From IMG/VR virus record IMGVR_UViG_3300042542_002992, positions 1-62,327 of that record: a DNA stretch of 62,327 nucleotides. The stretch is one strand, 5' to 3'. This document shows, in pieces, positions 18,561 to 27,227 of this stretch. Position numbers and translations under genes: made by a program. This DNA comes from a virus. The notes under the pieces were generated by a model, which was not told the DNA's origin, did no database searches, and saw only the letters and a list, made by a program, of their open reading frames with translations. Position 1 is the stretch's first letter. Every line of letters begins with the position of its first letter.

Positions 18561-19256
18561 ATGAAAAAAAGTTCATTTGAAGGGTTTGTAGCCCGTTACA
18601 ACTTGGGTGGTGAGGTTGAATCCGTAAAAATCAACTCAACCGATGAAGGAATGTCTGTTCGATTCATCTCCGATGACAAAACCCTATTGGGTAGTGTTGA
18701 GACTGAAGAAAAAGAGTTCCCAAATGGTGAGTTTGGTGTTTACACGACATCACAACTAAAAGGTCTGCTTGGCGTTTTGGATTCTAACGTTAAAGTAGAA
18801 CAAGGTGAGGCATCCTTGGTTTTTTCAGACAATGGTACGTCTGTAAACTATATGTTGGCTGACCTTTCGGTTATTCCTGTAGTTCCCGAATTAAAACAAC
18901 TTCCCGATTTTGGTTCATCAGTAACACTTGATGACGAGTTCGTGGCTAAGTTTATTAAATCTAAAGGTGCTTTGAGTGATTCAGACACATTTACATTTAA
19001 GTGTAAAGGAAACAAAGGTGAGGTGATTTTGGGTTACTCTAAAATTAACTCAAACCGAATCTCTATCAATGTCGAGTGCACGTGTGCTTCTGACGTTGAA
19101 CCAATTTCATTCTCCGCCAAATATCTTAAAGAAATCCTCAATGCTAACCGAGGTGCTAAAGCTTCTTCGTTGAAGATTTCGTCTCAAGGTCTGGCTCATG
19201 TTGCTTTTGAACATGATGGGTTTAAGTCAAACTATTATTTGGTAGAGATTAAGTAA
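18561..19256 (+). CDS. 45: Sliding clamp (gp45-like)
   Basis: A 231-residue DNA polymerase processivity factor that forms a ring around DNA. Its length matches T4 gp45 (228), and it shows the expected alternating beta-strand pattern in two halves separated near residue 110 (VIPVVPELKQLPDF). The C-terminus ends in beta strands HVAFEHDGFKSNYYLVEIK. The stop overlaps the next gene by one base. Assignment is supported by position between the polymerase and gp44 as well as by sequence pattern. Confidence 0.87.
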   Translation: MKKSSFEGFVARYNLGGEVESVKINSTDEGMSVRFISDDKTLLGSVETEEKEFPNGEFGVYTTSQLKGLLGVLDSNVKVEQGEASLVFSDNGTSVNYMLADLSVIPVVPELKQLPDFGSSVTLDDEFVAKFIKSKGALSDSDTFTFKCKGNKGEVILGYSKINSNRISINVECTCASDVEPISFSAKYLKEILNANRGAKASSLKISSQGLAHVAFEHDGFKSNYYLVEIK

Positions 19257-20443
19257 TGTTTTGGGATACTGAACCGGCGAAACCGGAATTCAACTACATG
19301 GATGAAAAGAAAAAGTTCATAGATAATATGGACTATCTTTCATCTATGTCAGTAGAAGAACAAACTCTTTACAAAAAATGGGAAGAGTGGAATTCCGACC
19401 TACCATCCTCTATGAAGAGGAAGGCTGCTATGGCTACTTATATTGATTCTTTGTGGATGCCAACTGACATCTACAATAAAGAACAAACCATAAAAGAAGT
19501 CATGGCACTCGAACCCTATGTAGAGATTGTTGATGATTCAAAAGAATCTACTCGTTGGACTGAAATCCGTAAACTCATTCACACCATGGCTTTTTCAGCC
19601 AATCCAGGTCGTAACGTTAAGATTTACGTTAAAGATAGGGTAAGTGGTAAAGTGTTGGGTATGATTTCGCTCGGTTCAGATGTCACCTCTTTGGGTGTTA
19701 GGGATTCCTATATTGGTTGGACTCAAGATAACAAGTATAAAGATGGAAAGTTAAACCACACTACGATTGCAACTACAATCGTATGTACACAACCATTGGG
19801 TTATAACTTTTTGGGTGGTAAACTTATTGCTTGTATGGCCACGTCTCCTATTGTACGACAATATTGGAAAGACAAATATGGTCAGACGTTGATTGCAGTT
19901 GGAACTACATCTTTATATGGAATCCATTCACAATATAATGGAATCCCTCACTTCAAAACACTTGGTGAATCCGCAGGTAAAGTTGCTATTAAACCAGATG
20001 ATTCTGTATATGAAGTATGGCATCATTGGTTAAAGGATAACAAGTCTGAAGAGTACATGAGACAAACTGCCGAAAAGGAGAATGTTGATGGACCTGCTAC
20101 CGGAGTAAAACAAAAAATTATCAATATGATATTCAAAGAACTTGGTATCAAGGCTTCTAAATATCAACATGGATTTAAGAGGGGTGTATACTTTGCTCAA
20201 ATGTATGAAAATGGTAATGAGTTTCTCCGAAACGAAATCACCGAGGACCAGTTGGTATTGAAAGATAAGTTCGCAAAAGGTGACCAATACACTATGGATT
20301 GGTGGAAGAAGAAGGCTGTTTCTCGTTATGAAAAACTACATGATGAGGGTCGTATTAAACCTGAACCATTGTTTTATCTTGATATTATTGGTATGTCTTG
20401 GGAGGCTGCAAAAGAAAAGTATTTAAACGAAGTAGGAAGATGA
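19256..20443 (+). CDS. DUF4338/DruA-like protein between clamp and clamp loader
   Basis: A 395-residue protein. Residues about 130-245 follow the DUF4338/DruA layout: LGMISLGSDV, then VRDSYIGWT, GYNFLGGKLIACMATSP, WKDKYGQTLIAVGTTS and a closing LGESAGK. DUF4338 occurs in the Druantia defence protein DruA and in phages; its fold is believed related to GNAT-type transferases, and its chemistry is not known to me. The N-terminal 120 and C-terminal 120 residues are additional. It overlaps both neighbours (taATG before, ATGA after), so it is co-translated with the clamp genes. T4 has no gene in this place. Confidence 0.55.
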   Translation: MFWDTEPAKPEFNYMDEKKKFIDNMDYLSSMSVEEQTLYKKWEEWNSDLPSSMKRKAAMATYIDSLWMPTDIYNKEQTIKEVMALEPYVEIVDDSKESTRWTEIRKLIHTMAFSANPGRNVKIYVKDRVSGKVLGMISLGSDVTSLGVRDSYIGWTQDNKYKDGKLNHTTIATTIVCTQPLGYNFLGGKLIACMATSPIVRQYWKDKYGQTLIAVGTTSLYGIHSQYNGIPHFKTLGESAGKVAIKPDDSVYEVWHHWLKDNKSEEYMRQTAEKENVDGPATGVKQKIINMIFKELGIKASKYQHGFKRGVYFAQMYENGNEFLRNEITEDQLVLKDKFAKGDQYTMDWWKKKAVSRYEKLHDEGRIKPEPLFYLDIIGMSWEAAKEKYLNEVGR

Positions 20444-21354
20444 GTAATACACTATGGGTTGAAAAATATAGACCCGATACGTTAGAAGGTTATGTTGGTA
20501 ACGAACATATCCTTGAAAAAGTAAAGATTTACATCCAAAATGAGGATGTACCACACTTGTTATTGTATGGTCAAGCCGGTACGGGTAAAACCACATTGGC
20601 TAAAATCATAACAAATCAGATTGATTGTGATGTTATGTACATCAATGCTTCTGATGAAAACAACGTTGACACTGTTCGTGATAAGATTCGAGGTTTCGCA
20701 TCATCCATGGGATTCCGTAAATGGAAAATCATCATCTTGGATGAGTCTGATTACTTGACACCAAACGCACAAGCAGCTCTTCGAAATCTGATGGAAACTT
20801 TTAGTAAGTCGACTCGATTTATTTTGACGTGTAATTATGTTGAAAAAATCATCGACCCAATCCAATCAAGATGTCAGACATTCGCTATCACCCCACCATC
20901 AAAGAAGGATGTTGCAAAACGACTCAATGAAATTCTAAATCAAGAAGGTGTTGAGTTTGAAATGTCAGATTTGGCTGTGATTGTTAATAGTGGATATCCC
21001 GACATTCGTAGGGTATTGAACGCTGCTCAACGACAAGTCATTAATGGTAAGTTGGTAATAGACAAACAATCTACGATTCAAGCAAACTACGCAGAAGAAG
21101 TTGTTAAGGTTCTTCAGAGTAGTAGTGATGCTAAATCTAAATTTGTGAGTATCCGACAAATTATCGCTGATTCCGGCGTCAAGGATTTCACTCCGTTGTA
21201 TCGTTTGTTGTACGACCGAGTTGATGATTATGCTAACAACAAAGTGGGTCAGACTATCTTAAACATCGCAGATGGTCAATACAAAGACACCATGGTAGTG
21301 GACAAAGAAATAAATGTAATGGCGATGATGTTGAATATTATAACAAGTATCTAA
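20440..21354 (+). CDS. 44: Clamp loader large subunit (gp44-like AAA+ ATPase)
   Basis: A 304-residue AAA+ protein that opens and loads the sliding clamp. It begins with the diagnostic LWVEKYRPDTLEGYVG. Walker A GQAGTGKTT is near residue 43, Walker B IIILDESD near 103, sensor 1 ILTCNY near 138, and the arginine-finger motif QSRCQTF near 150. ATG 20440 overlaps the preceding stop (ATGA) and follows AGGAAG; upstream in-frame codons belong to the previous gene. The gene is followed by a zinc-ribbon gene and gp62. Confidence 0.93.
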   Translation: MSNTLWVEKYRPDTLEGYVGNEHILEKVKIYIQNEDVPHLLLYGQAGTGKTTLAKIITNQIDCDVMYINASDENNVDTVRDKIRGFASSMGFRKWKIIILDESDYLTPNAQAALRNLMETFSKSTRFILTCNYVEKIIDPIQSRCQTFAITPPSKKDVAKRLNEILNQEGVEFEMSDLAVIVNSGYPDIRRVLNAAQRQVINGKLVIDKQSTIQANYAEEVVKVLQSSSDAKSKFVSIRQIIADSGVKDFTPLYRLLYDRVDDYANNKVGQTILNIADGQYKDTMVVDKEINVMAMMLNIITSI

Positions 21355-21356
21355 AA

Positions 21357-21629
21357 ATGGCAAAAGGTAAAGTAATCGAAATGGGTAAGAAATCTAATGA
21401 GGCTATGAAAATGCAATTAGACCCATTTAAACTAAAGACAGTAGAATGTCCTAATTGTGAAGGTATCTTCTTCACCGAGGTAAATATGTTTAAAGAAGTT
21501 CCTGCTTTACAATCACCAACCGGTCAAGCATCACTGCTACCAATTCCCGTTGTGATTTGTAACGAATGTGGAACTGTACATCCTAAATTTACACCGAAAG
21601 AACTATTTGAAAATGGCGAAGAAAAGTGA
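21357..21629 (+). CDS. Small zinc-ribbon protein
   Basis: A 90-residue protein with CPNC near residue 31 and CNEC near 70, a four-cysteine zinc ribbon. About 30 basic or neutral residues precede it. It is wedged between the two clamp-loader subunit genes and overlaps the second by 17 nt. It might be a small nucleic-acid-binding or transcription accessory factor; no named family is recognised. Confidence 0.7.
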   Translation: MAKGKVIEMGKKSNEAMKMQLDPFKLKTVECPNCEGIFFTEVNMFKEVPALQSPTGQASLLPIPVVICNECGTVHPKFTPKELFENGEEK

Positions 21630-22068
21630 TGAAAATGTCGTAAAGGCAAAATCACTTTTTGACCACCTTGGGGGGATTACCTACAAAAAAGATAAGTGGG
21701 AATCCCTCTCCGAGATGGACAAGAAATCCTTTGAGATGTATATGGTCAATCGATTTCTATCTATGAATCTTGACTACCTTGAATTAGTAAATGAGATTCA
21801 ACGCTATACTAATGGTCAGTTGAAACCTCGTGAACTATATAAAGTGTATTTAGATACATTGCCAAAAAAGAAATCGTTCGATAAATACGTCAAGGGTAAG
21901 TCTGAATCGAAGTGGGACAAAAATGTGATAAAGTACCTTTGTCAGTATTACCAAGTATCATCTCGTGAAGTAGAAGACTATCTTGAAATCTTATCAAAGG
22001 ATGAGGTGTTGACAATCATACAAAAATACGGAATCAAAAAAGAAGAAATACAAAAATGGCTGAAGTAA
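21613..22068 (+). CDS. 62: Clamp loader small subunit (gp62-like)
   Basis: A 151-residue helical protein. The pattern YLDTLPKKKSFDKYVKGK followed by VIKYLCQYYQVSSREVEDYLEIL corresponds to the T4 gp62 region around its VPRGKRYGKWAK and LAKRYQVN segments. T4 gp62 is 187 residues, so this is a short form. With gp44 it would form the clamp-loader pentamer. ATG 21613 lies inside the 3' end of the zinc-ribbon gene. Confidence 0.75.
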   Translation: MAKKSDENVVKAKSLFDHLGGITYKKDKWESLSEMDKKSFEMYMVNRFLSMNLDYLELVNEIQRYTNGQLKPRELYKVYLDTLPKKKSFDKYVKGKSESKWDKNVIKYLCQYYQVSSREVEDYLEILSKDEVLTIIQKYGIKKEEIQKWLK

Positions 22069-22463
22069 TTAAAGAAGCAAAGACAAAAGTAGAGTGGACT
22101 AAAGAAGAAGTCTTAAATACACCAGATATGAGCGCTCGCTCCTATTGTGAGCAATATTATCCTGAAACTACTGAAGAGTATAAGAGGATTATGTGGGAAC
22201 AATACGAAACCTTTTGTAAAAAACAACGTAACTATGGTCCGGGTAACATCTCGGTTGGTACTGCTCTTGCTACCAAAGATGATGTTAAACTATCTCATAC
22301 CGGATTGTGGTTTAGAATCAATGATAAAGTTCAGAGACTAAAACAAATGATTGTTTTGGGTCAGCCGGATGAGGTTGGAGAATCGGTTCAAGATACATTT
22401 GCTGACCTTTCAGTATATGGTATCATTGCTCAGATTGTTCAGAACGGAAAGTGGGGAAAATAA
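22056..22463 (+). CDS. DUF1599 (nucleotide-modification-associated) protein
   Basis: A 135-residue helical protein with the DUF1599 signature: KKQRNYGPGNIS near residue 49, GLWFRINDKVQRLKQM near 83, and ESVQDTFADLSVYGIIA near 109. This family has been linked by comparative genomics to nucleotide modification and appears to be MazG-like all-alpha, so a nucleotide pyrophosphatase or base-handling function is plausible. It overlaps gp62 by 13 nt and ends the replisome operon. A role with the Mom-like proteins is inference. Confidence 0.7.
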   Translation: MAEVIKEAKTKVEWTKEEVLNTPDMSARSYCEQYYPETTEEYKRIMWEQYETFCKKQRNYGPGNISVGTALATKDDVKLSHTGLWFRINDKVQRLKQMIVLGQPDEVGESVQDTFADLSVYGIIAQIVQNGKWGK

Positions 22464-22475
22464 TTTCTCCAAACG

Positions 22476-22507
22476 TTTGGCAGTTTCAAAAAAAATCATT
22501 ATATTTG
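22476..22507 (+). promoter_or_regulatory. Bacteroidota-type promoter, near-leaderless, for the Cas4-like nuclease
   Basis: TTTG at 22476-22479, 20 nt spacer, TATATTTG at 22500-22507, a full consensus match. ATG 22513 starts 5 nt beyond the box. Confidence 0.75.
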
Positions 22508-22512
22508 TGTAG

Positions 22513-23460
22513 ATGAAAAAATCACTTGTTTCCAACATATTCAGTTTTCCAACGTATGAAGAGAAGAAAGAACACTCCAAGGTGTCTTACTCTCAATACA
22601 CCATGTGGGCTAATTGCCCAAAACAATGGAAACTTACATATATGGATGGTCACAAGAAAGATGAGTCATCTATACATTTGATTTTTGGTACTGCTATGCA
22701 CGAGGTTGTTCAAGAATGGCTTAACGTCATTTACAACGATAGTGTTAAATCCGCTGAAGAGATGGACTTAAACACCATGTTACGAGATACCATGGCTTCC
22801 GAGTATAAGAAAGCCATGGCTATCTATGGTGTTAAGTTTACATCACGAGAACAAATGAATGAGTTTTATCAAGATGGTGTTGAGATTCTAAACTTTCTAC
22901 AAAAGAAACGAGGTGAATATTTCAGTACACGTCATTATAAACTTGTTGGTATTGAGTTACCCATCTACCACCCTACCGATACAAATGAAAATGTAATGAT
23001 GAAGGGATTCCTTGATTTGGTATTCGAAGACGTTACAATGAATCGTATTGTAATCTTTGATATCAAAACATCAACTAATGGGTGGAACAAGTACCAAAAG
23101 GCAGATAAAACCAAAACCGCTCAGTTGGTATTGTATAAGAAGTTTTTCTCTAAACAATACGGATATCCGGTGGATAATATCCAAGTTAAATATTTCATCC
23201 TTAAACGTAAGTTATATGAGGAAGTTATGTTTGCTCAAAGTAGAATTCAAGAATTTGAACCTGCTGCTGGGAGTGTGACTTTAAAACAAATATCTACTAA
23301 TTTCGAAACCTTTATCAAGTCAGCGTTTAACGATGATGGTTCTTATAGGACTGATGGTACGTTTCCAGCTATGGCAGGTGATAAAGGTAAGAATTGTAAA
23401 TATTGTCCATTCAAGGATAATCATGACCTTTGTGCAAAAGCAGAGAGGCATAAAGTGTAA
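22513..23460 (+). CDS. PD-(D/E)XK exonuclease, RecB/Cas4-like with Fe-S cysteines
   Basis: A 315-residue nuclease. The motif pair GFLDLVF and VIFDIKTS (about residues 164-186) gives the Asp and D-x-K of the PD-(D/E)XK core, with a later Gln/Tyr helix (TAQLVLYKKFF). One cysteine near the N-terminus (ANCPKQW) and three near the C-terminus (NCKYCPFKDNHDLC) match the 4Fe-4S clasp of Cas4/AddB-type nucleases. It would resect DNA ends in recombination or host DNA breakdown. It has its own near-leaderless promoter and follows the replisome operon. Confidence 0.85.
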   Translation: MKKSLVSNIFSFPTYEEKKEHSKVSYSQYTMWANCPKQWKLTYMDGHKKDESSIHLIFGTAMHEVVQEWLNVIYNDSVKSAEEMDLNTMLRDTMASEYKKAMAIYGVKFTSREQMNEFYQDGVEILNFLQKKRGEYFSTRHYKLVGIELPIYHPTDTNENVMMKGFLDLVFEDVTMNRIVIFDIKTSTNGWNKYQKADKTKTAQLVLYKKFFSKQYGYPVDNIQVKYFILKRKLYEEVMFAQSRIQEFEPAAGSVTLKQISTNFETFIKSAFNDDGSYRTDGTFPAMAGDKGKNCKYCPFKDNHDLCAKAERHKV

Positions 23461-23476
23461 TCAATAAAACAAACAT

Positions 23477-24043
23477 ATGATTTACAGTTACGACAAAAAA
23501 CGACTACAATTTAAAAAAATCAAACTTGTAAAACCATCGTTGGTTCTATTCGCAGCAATGGTATCCTTAACGATAACTTCATATCTCGTTGGTAGATATC
23601 AGAATATCAAAAGTCTTTCACAATTTGAAAAAAATGTAGTTTTGGTTAACATGAATTCAGAACCATTCAATGAAGAAGAGTTGGTGGTGTTGATGAAAGA
23701 ATTGAAAATAAAGTTTCCACATATTGTTATGGCGCAATCTATCTTGGAAACTGGTGATTTTAAATCTCATATTTTTAAAGAAAATCATAACTTATTTGGT
23801 ATGAAACAGGCGATGTCTCGTGTAAATACCGCAAAAGGTACTAAAAACAACCACGCTTATTATGATACATGGGAAGAGTCGGTTTACGATTACGCATTTT
23901 ACCAATGTAGATTTTTAGGTGGTATTGGTAGTGAAGAGGATTATTTTAAATATTTAGGAAATAGTTACGCTGAAGCTGGAAACTACGTTGTTATGTTGAA
24001 GAAAGTTATTGAGGACCGTAAATTAAAAGAAAAGTTTCAATGA
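23477..24043 (+). CDS. Glucosaminidase-type peptidoglycan hydrolase with N-terminal membrane anchor
   Basis: A 188-residue protein. A hydrophobic segment at about 19-38 would act as signal-anchor. The rest matches GH73-type N-acetylglucosaminidases: HIVMAQSILETGDF (catalytic Glu in the SILET-type motif near 93), then NHNLFGMK and AYYDTWEESVYDYA. It would cut the glycan strands of peptidoglycan. It lies away from the lysis cassette at 39-41.6 kb, so a timed or localised role is possible. It overlaps the following gene by 4 nt. Confidence 0.8.
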   Translation: MIYSYDKKRLQFKKIKLVKPSLVLFAAMVSLTITSYLVGRYQNIKSLSQFEKNVVLVNMNSEPFNEEELVVLMKELKIKFPHIVMAQSILETGDFKSHIFKENHNLFGMKQAMSRVNTAKGTKNNHAYYDTWEESVYDYAFYQCRFLGGIGSEEDYFKYLGNSYAEAGNYVVMLKKVIEDRKLKEKFQ

Positions 24044-24501
24044 TAAGAAAACCAAAAAGTTCAGTAAGAGTGAAGATTAACTATAGGTTTAAAAAGGACA
24101 AGGGCATGAAAGTAGCATTAATTGGGAGCGAGAGATATGAGACTCGTGGTGAATTAAAAGAAATGCTATTCAAATTAAAACAAAAATACGCAGATGATTT
24201 AATCATTATTAGTAGAGGAAACCAAGATGGTATAGAAAAGTGGGTTCGTAAGTTTAGTTTAGAAATGGGTATCAAATATATTGAATACAACCCAGCACAT
24301 ACGCCAATGAATTTATATAGTGGGATGACTGAAGAATACTACGAAAAACCATTTCACCCTACACAAAAACTACATCAGTATGACACTATAGTTTGGAATG
24401 CTGATAAGATAATTTACTTTGGAGAAATACCTCGAAGTGAATTCAATCACTTTAAACGTGTATTGGAAAGAAACAACAAAAAAGCAACATTTATACAATA
24501 A
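24040..24501 (+). CDS. SLOG/DUF2493-like (YspA-type) nucleotide-binding protein
   Basis: A 153-residue Rossmann-like protein. After a basic leader, MKVALIGSERYETRGELKEML is followed by DLIIISRGNQDGIEKWVRKF and IKYIEYNPAH, the layout of SLOG-superfamily YspA/DUF2493 proteins. Such proteins bind nucleotides or nucleotide-derived ligands. A late DKIIYFGE strand completes the sheet. ATG 24040 overlaps the preceding stop; an internal ATG at 24106 would start directly at the core. Function unknown. Confidence 0.6.
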   Translation: MIRKPKSSVRVKINYRFKKDKGMKVALIGSERYETRGELKEMLFKLKQKYADDLIIISRGNQDGIEKWVRKFSLEMGIKYIEYNPAHTPMNLYSGMTEEYYEKPFHPTQKLHQYDTIVWNADKIIYFGEIPRSEFNHFKRVLERNNKKATFIQ

Positions 24502-24509
24502 TACTTCTA

Positions 24510-24523
24510 TATTTATTAGAAAT
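24510..24523 (+). promoter_or_regulatory. Putative phage late-type promoter element, copy 1
   Basis: TATTTATTAGAAAT at 24510-24523. The same 14-mer with one change (TATTTATTATAAAT) occurs ahead of the GH19 gene (40320) and the HNH gene (59071). With the HNH copy, similarity extends through GAGTTACGATA, i.e. promoter plus ribosome site. It stands at the head of the glycan cluster. Confidence 0.55.
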
Positions 24524-24534
24524 AGAGTTACGAT

Positions 24535-25953
24535 ATGCAAGAATTAAAATTACCTAAACTTAAAAAGGTAGACCCAAATCGTCCAAAAAAGAAGAAGATT
24601 CTTTTATTGTCAGATGACTTGAGACTACATAGCGGAATCGCTACACAATCCAAAGAGATTGTTATTTCAACATTACATAAATACGATTGGGTACAATTAG
24701 GCGCTGCCTTAAAACATCCTGACCATGGTAAAGTTTTTGATGTATCTGAAGATGCTTCAAAAGAAGCTGGTATTGAAGATGGTAGTGTTAAGATTTATGC
24801 ACATACGGGATATGGTAATCCCGAAGTTTTACGAGAATTGATAAACGTTGAAAAGCCAGATGCTATCATGCACTTCACCGACCCTCGTTTTTGGGGATGG
24901 TTATATGACATGGAGCTTGAGGTTCGTCAATTCTTACCTATTATTTACTACAATATTTGGGACGATTTACCAGACCCAATGTGGAATGCTCCGTTCTATG
25001 CAAGTTGTGACCAATTGATTTCGATTTCAAAACAAACATATGGTATCAACAAAAGAGTTTTGGAAAAGTATGGTATGCCAAAAGAAGATTGGTGTTACAA
25101 GTATATTCCACATGGTGTATCAAAGATGTTCTATCCATTACCATCAGATGATTCAAATCTTGTTAACTTTAAGAAACAATATGGTCTTGACAAGTATGAC
25201 TTTGTAGTTTTATGGAATAATAGAAACATTCGTAGAAAATCTCCAGGTGACGTAGTTCTTGCATTCAATGAGTTTGCCAAACGTAACCAAGATAAGAAAG
25301 TTTGTTTATTCATGCACACCGAACGTGTTTCAGAACATGGTACTGATATACCTGAAGTAATCAAAATGAATGGTGAGTTTGGTGATTACAAGTTTACAAA
25401 CGGCCCCATGTCAACTCAAGACCTAAATCTATATTATAATTCGGGTGACATCATTCTAAATGTTGGTTCTAACGAGGGATTTGGTTTGGCTTCGTGTGAA
25501 GCTCTACGAGCCGGAACTCCTATTATCGTTAACATTACTGGTGGATTACAAGACCAGTGTGGTTTCGAATTATTTGGATTACCATTGGGTGCCGAAAATT
25601 ATGTAGAGATTGGGTCATTACACAATGATAGAGAATGGAAGGGTTCAAGTGACTTATCTTCAGGTGTATGGTCGTTTCCAGTATGGCCGAGTAATAGGTC
25701 ATTACAAGGGTCTCCGATGACTCCTTATATTTTTGATGACCGATGTGATTATTACGATGTTGCTCTTGAACTTCAAAATGCATTTGAGATGGGTAGAGAG
25801 AAATTAGAAATCTATGGCCAAAAAGGACATGAGTGGGTTATTGGTGATGGTGATATGGCATCTGAAACCATGGGTCTGAAGTTTATTGACGCATTTGAGG
25901 ATTGTTTTAAAAATTGGACACCTCGTAAACGATTTGATATTTATAAAGCATGA
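24535..25953 (+). CDS. GT4-like glycosyltransferase opening the glycan cluster
   Basis: A 472-residue GT-B enzyme. The N-terminal fold begins KILLLSDDLRLHSGIATQS near residue 22, typical of GT4 transferases that take sugar from a nucleotide donor. The donor-site signature NVGSNEGFGLASCEALRAGTPIIV is near residue 310 (EGFGL with the second Glu). The extreme N-terminus carries LKLPKLKK, repeated at the C-terminus of the next gene product. It starts behind a TATTTATTA element and a GAGTTACGAT ribosome site and overlaps the next gene by 4 nt. Confidence 0.85.
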   Translation: MQELKLPKLKKVDPNRPKKKKILLLSDDLRLHSGIATQSKEIVISTLHKYDWVQLGAALKHPDHGKVFDVSEDASKEAGIEDGSVKIYAHTGYGNPEVLRELINVEKPDAIMHFTDPRFWGWLYDMELEVRQFLPIIYYNIWDDLPDPMWNAPFYASCDQLISISKQTYGINKRVLEKYGMPKEDWCYKYIPHGVSKMFYPLPSDDSNLVNFKKQYGLDKYDFVVLWNNRNIRRKSPGDVVLAFNEFAKRNQDKKVCLFMHTERVSEHGTDIPEVIKMNGEFGDYKFTNGPMSTQDLNLYYNSGDIILNVGSNEGFGLASCEALRAGTPIIVNITGGLQDQCGFELFGLPLGAENYVEIGSLHNDREWKGSSDLSSGVWSFPVWPSNRSLQGSPMTPYIFDDRCDYYDVALELQNAFEMGREKLEIYGQKGHEWVIGDGDMASETMGLKFIDAFEDCFKNWTPRKRFDIYKA

Positions 25954-27227
25954 AAAAGTTATGTATAGTTAGTTGCCCGATTGCAACTCGAAGTGGTTAT
26001 GGTTCTCGAGCGCGAGATTTTGTACGTTCACTAATCCAAGTAAAGGGAGAGGAGTGGGACATCAAAATCCTACCTCAACGATGGGGTAATACACCACAAA
26101 CTGCGTTGACTGATGGTATTGATAATGACTTGATTTCACGATTGACAACATCGGTTACACAAAAGCCGGATGTTTGGATTCAGATTACAATCCCCAATGA
26201 GTTTCAACCGGTTGGTAATTTTAATATTGGAATTAGTGCGGTAATCGAAACTGATGCGGCAAGTCCTGCGTTCATCGAAGGTTGTAATAGAATGGACTTA
26301 ACAATTGTATCATCAAATCACTCCAAGAAAACTCTCGAAGTAAGTTATGATAAGTTGGATGAAAATACAAAACAAAAAATTGGTGAGTTAAAATTACAAA
26401 AGCCGGTCGAAGTTTTATTTGAGGGATTTGATGAGAATGTATATGATAATACCAAACCAATTCACAAGTCGGTTAATGATACACTGTCTTCAGTAAAAGA
26501 AGATTTTGCATTCTTATTTGTAGGTCATTGGTTACCAGGTGAGTTGATGCAAGATAGAAAGAACGTGAGTGGTTTGATTAAAACATTCCTTGAAAGTTTC
26601 AAGAATAAAACTAAAAAGCCCGCTCTGATTCTAAAGACATCAATTGTATCACCATCAATCACAAATGTACATGAAATCAAAAAACGTATAGATTTGATTA
26701 AATCTACGGTTGATTCAAAAAATCTACCTAACATTTATATTTTGGATGGTGACCTTTCAGATGATGAAATGAATTCACTATATAACCATTCGAAGGTTAA
26801 GGCTCATGTTTCATTGACGAGAGGTGAGGGTTTTGGTAGACCTCTATTAGAAGCTTGTATTAGTGGTAAACCCATTTTGGCATCAAATTGGAGTGGTCAT
26901 TTAGATTTCCTACATAAAGACTATAATTTCCTTGTTGGTGGTAATCTTGAACAAGTACACCCATCTGCTGCAAATGATTGGATTTTGAAAGAATCTAATT
27001 GGTTTACAATCAATTATAATGAGGTTTCGAACACAATGAAATATATTTATGAAAATCATAACAAGTGTTTGGAAATGTCAAGAAAAAATCGTAAATTTGT
27101 TAAAGACAATTTTACATTTAATAAGATGACCGAACGGCTTGGTGAGATATTAAATAATACAAATGCAGGTAAGGGGCCTCAACAAATGACCCTACAATTG
27201 CCTAAATTAAAGAAAATGAATGGCTGA
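25950..27227 (+). CDS. GT4-like glycosyltransferase
   Basis: A 425-residue GT-B enzyme. It opens with KKLCIVSCPIATRSGYGSRARDF and has the donor-site motif RGEGFGRPLLEACISGKPIL near residue 290, then the NWSGHLDFL loop. The C-terminus ends in LQLPKLKKMNG, echoing the N-terminus of the preceding enzyme but with different codons. The pair is translationally coupled and probably acts in sequence on one glycan. Sugar and acceptor are unknown. Confidence 0.85.
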   Translation: MKKLCIVSCPIATRSGYGSRARDFVRSLIQVKGEEWDIKILPQRWGNTPQTALTDGIDNDLISRLTTSVTQKPDVWIQITIPNEFQPVGNFNIGISAVIETDAASPAFIEGCNRMDLTIVSSNHSKKTLEVSYDKLDENTKQKIGELKLQKPVEVLFEGFDENVYDNTKPIHKSVNDTLSSVKEDFAFLFVGHWLPGELMQDRKNVSGLIKTFLESFKNKTKKPALILKTSIVSPSITNVHEIKKRIDLIKSTVDSKNLPNIYILDGDLSDDEMNSLYNHSKVKAHVSLTRGEGFGRPLLEACISGKPILASNWSGHLDFLHKDYNFLVGGNLEQVHPSAANDWILKESNWFTINYNEVSNTMKYIYENHNKCLEMSRKNRKFVKDNFTFNKMTERLGEILNNTNAGKGPQQMTLQLPKLKKMNG

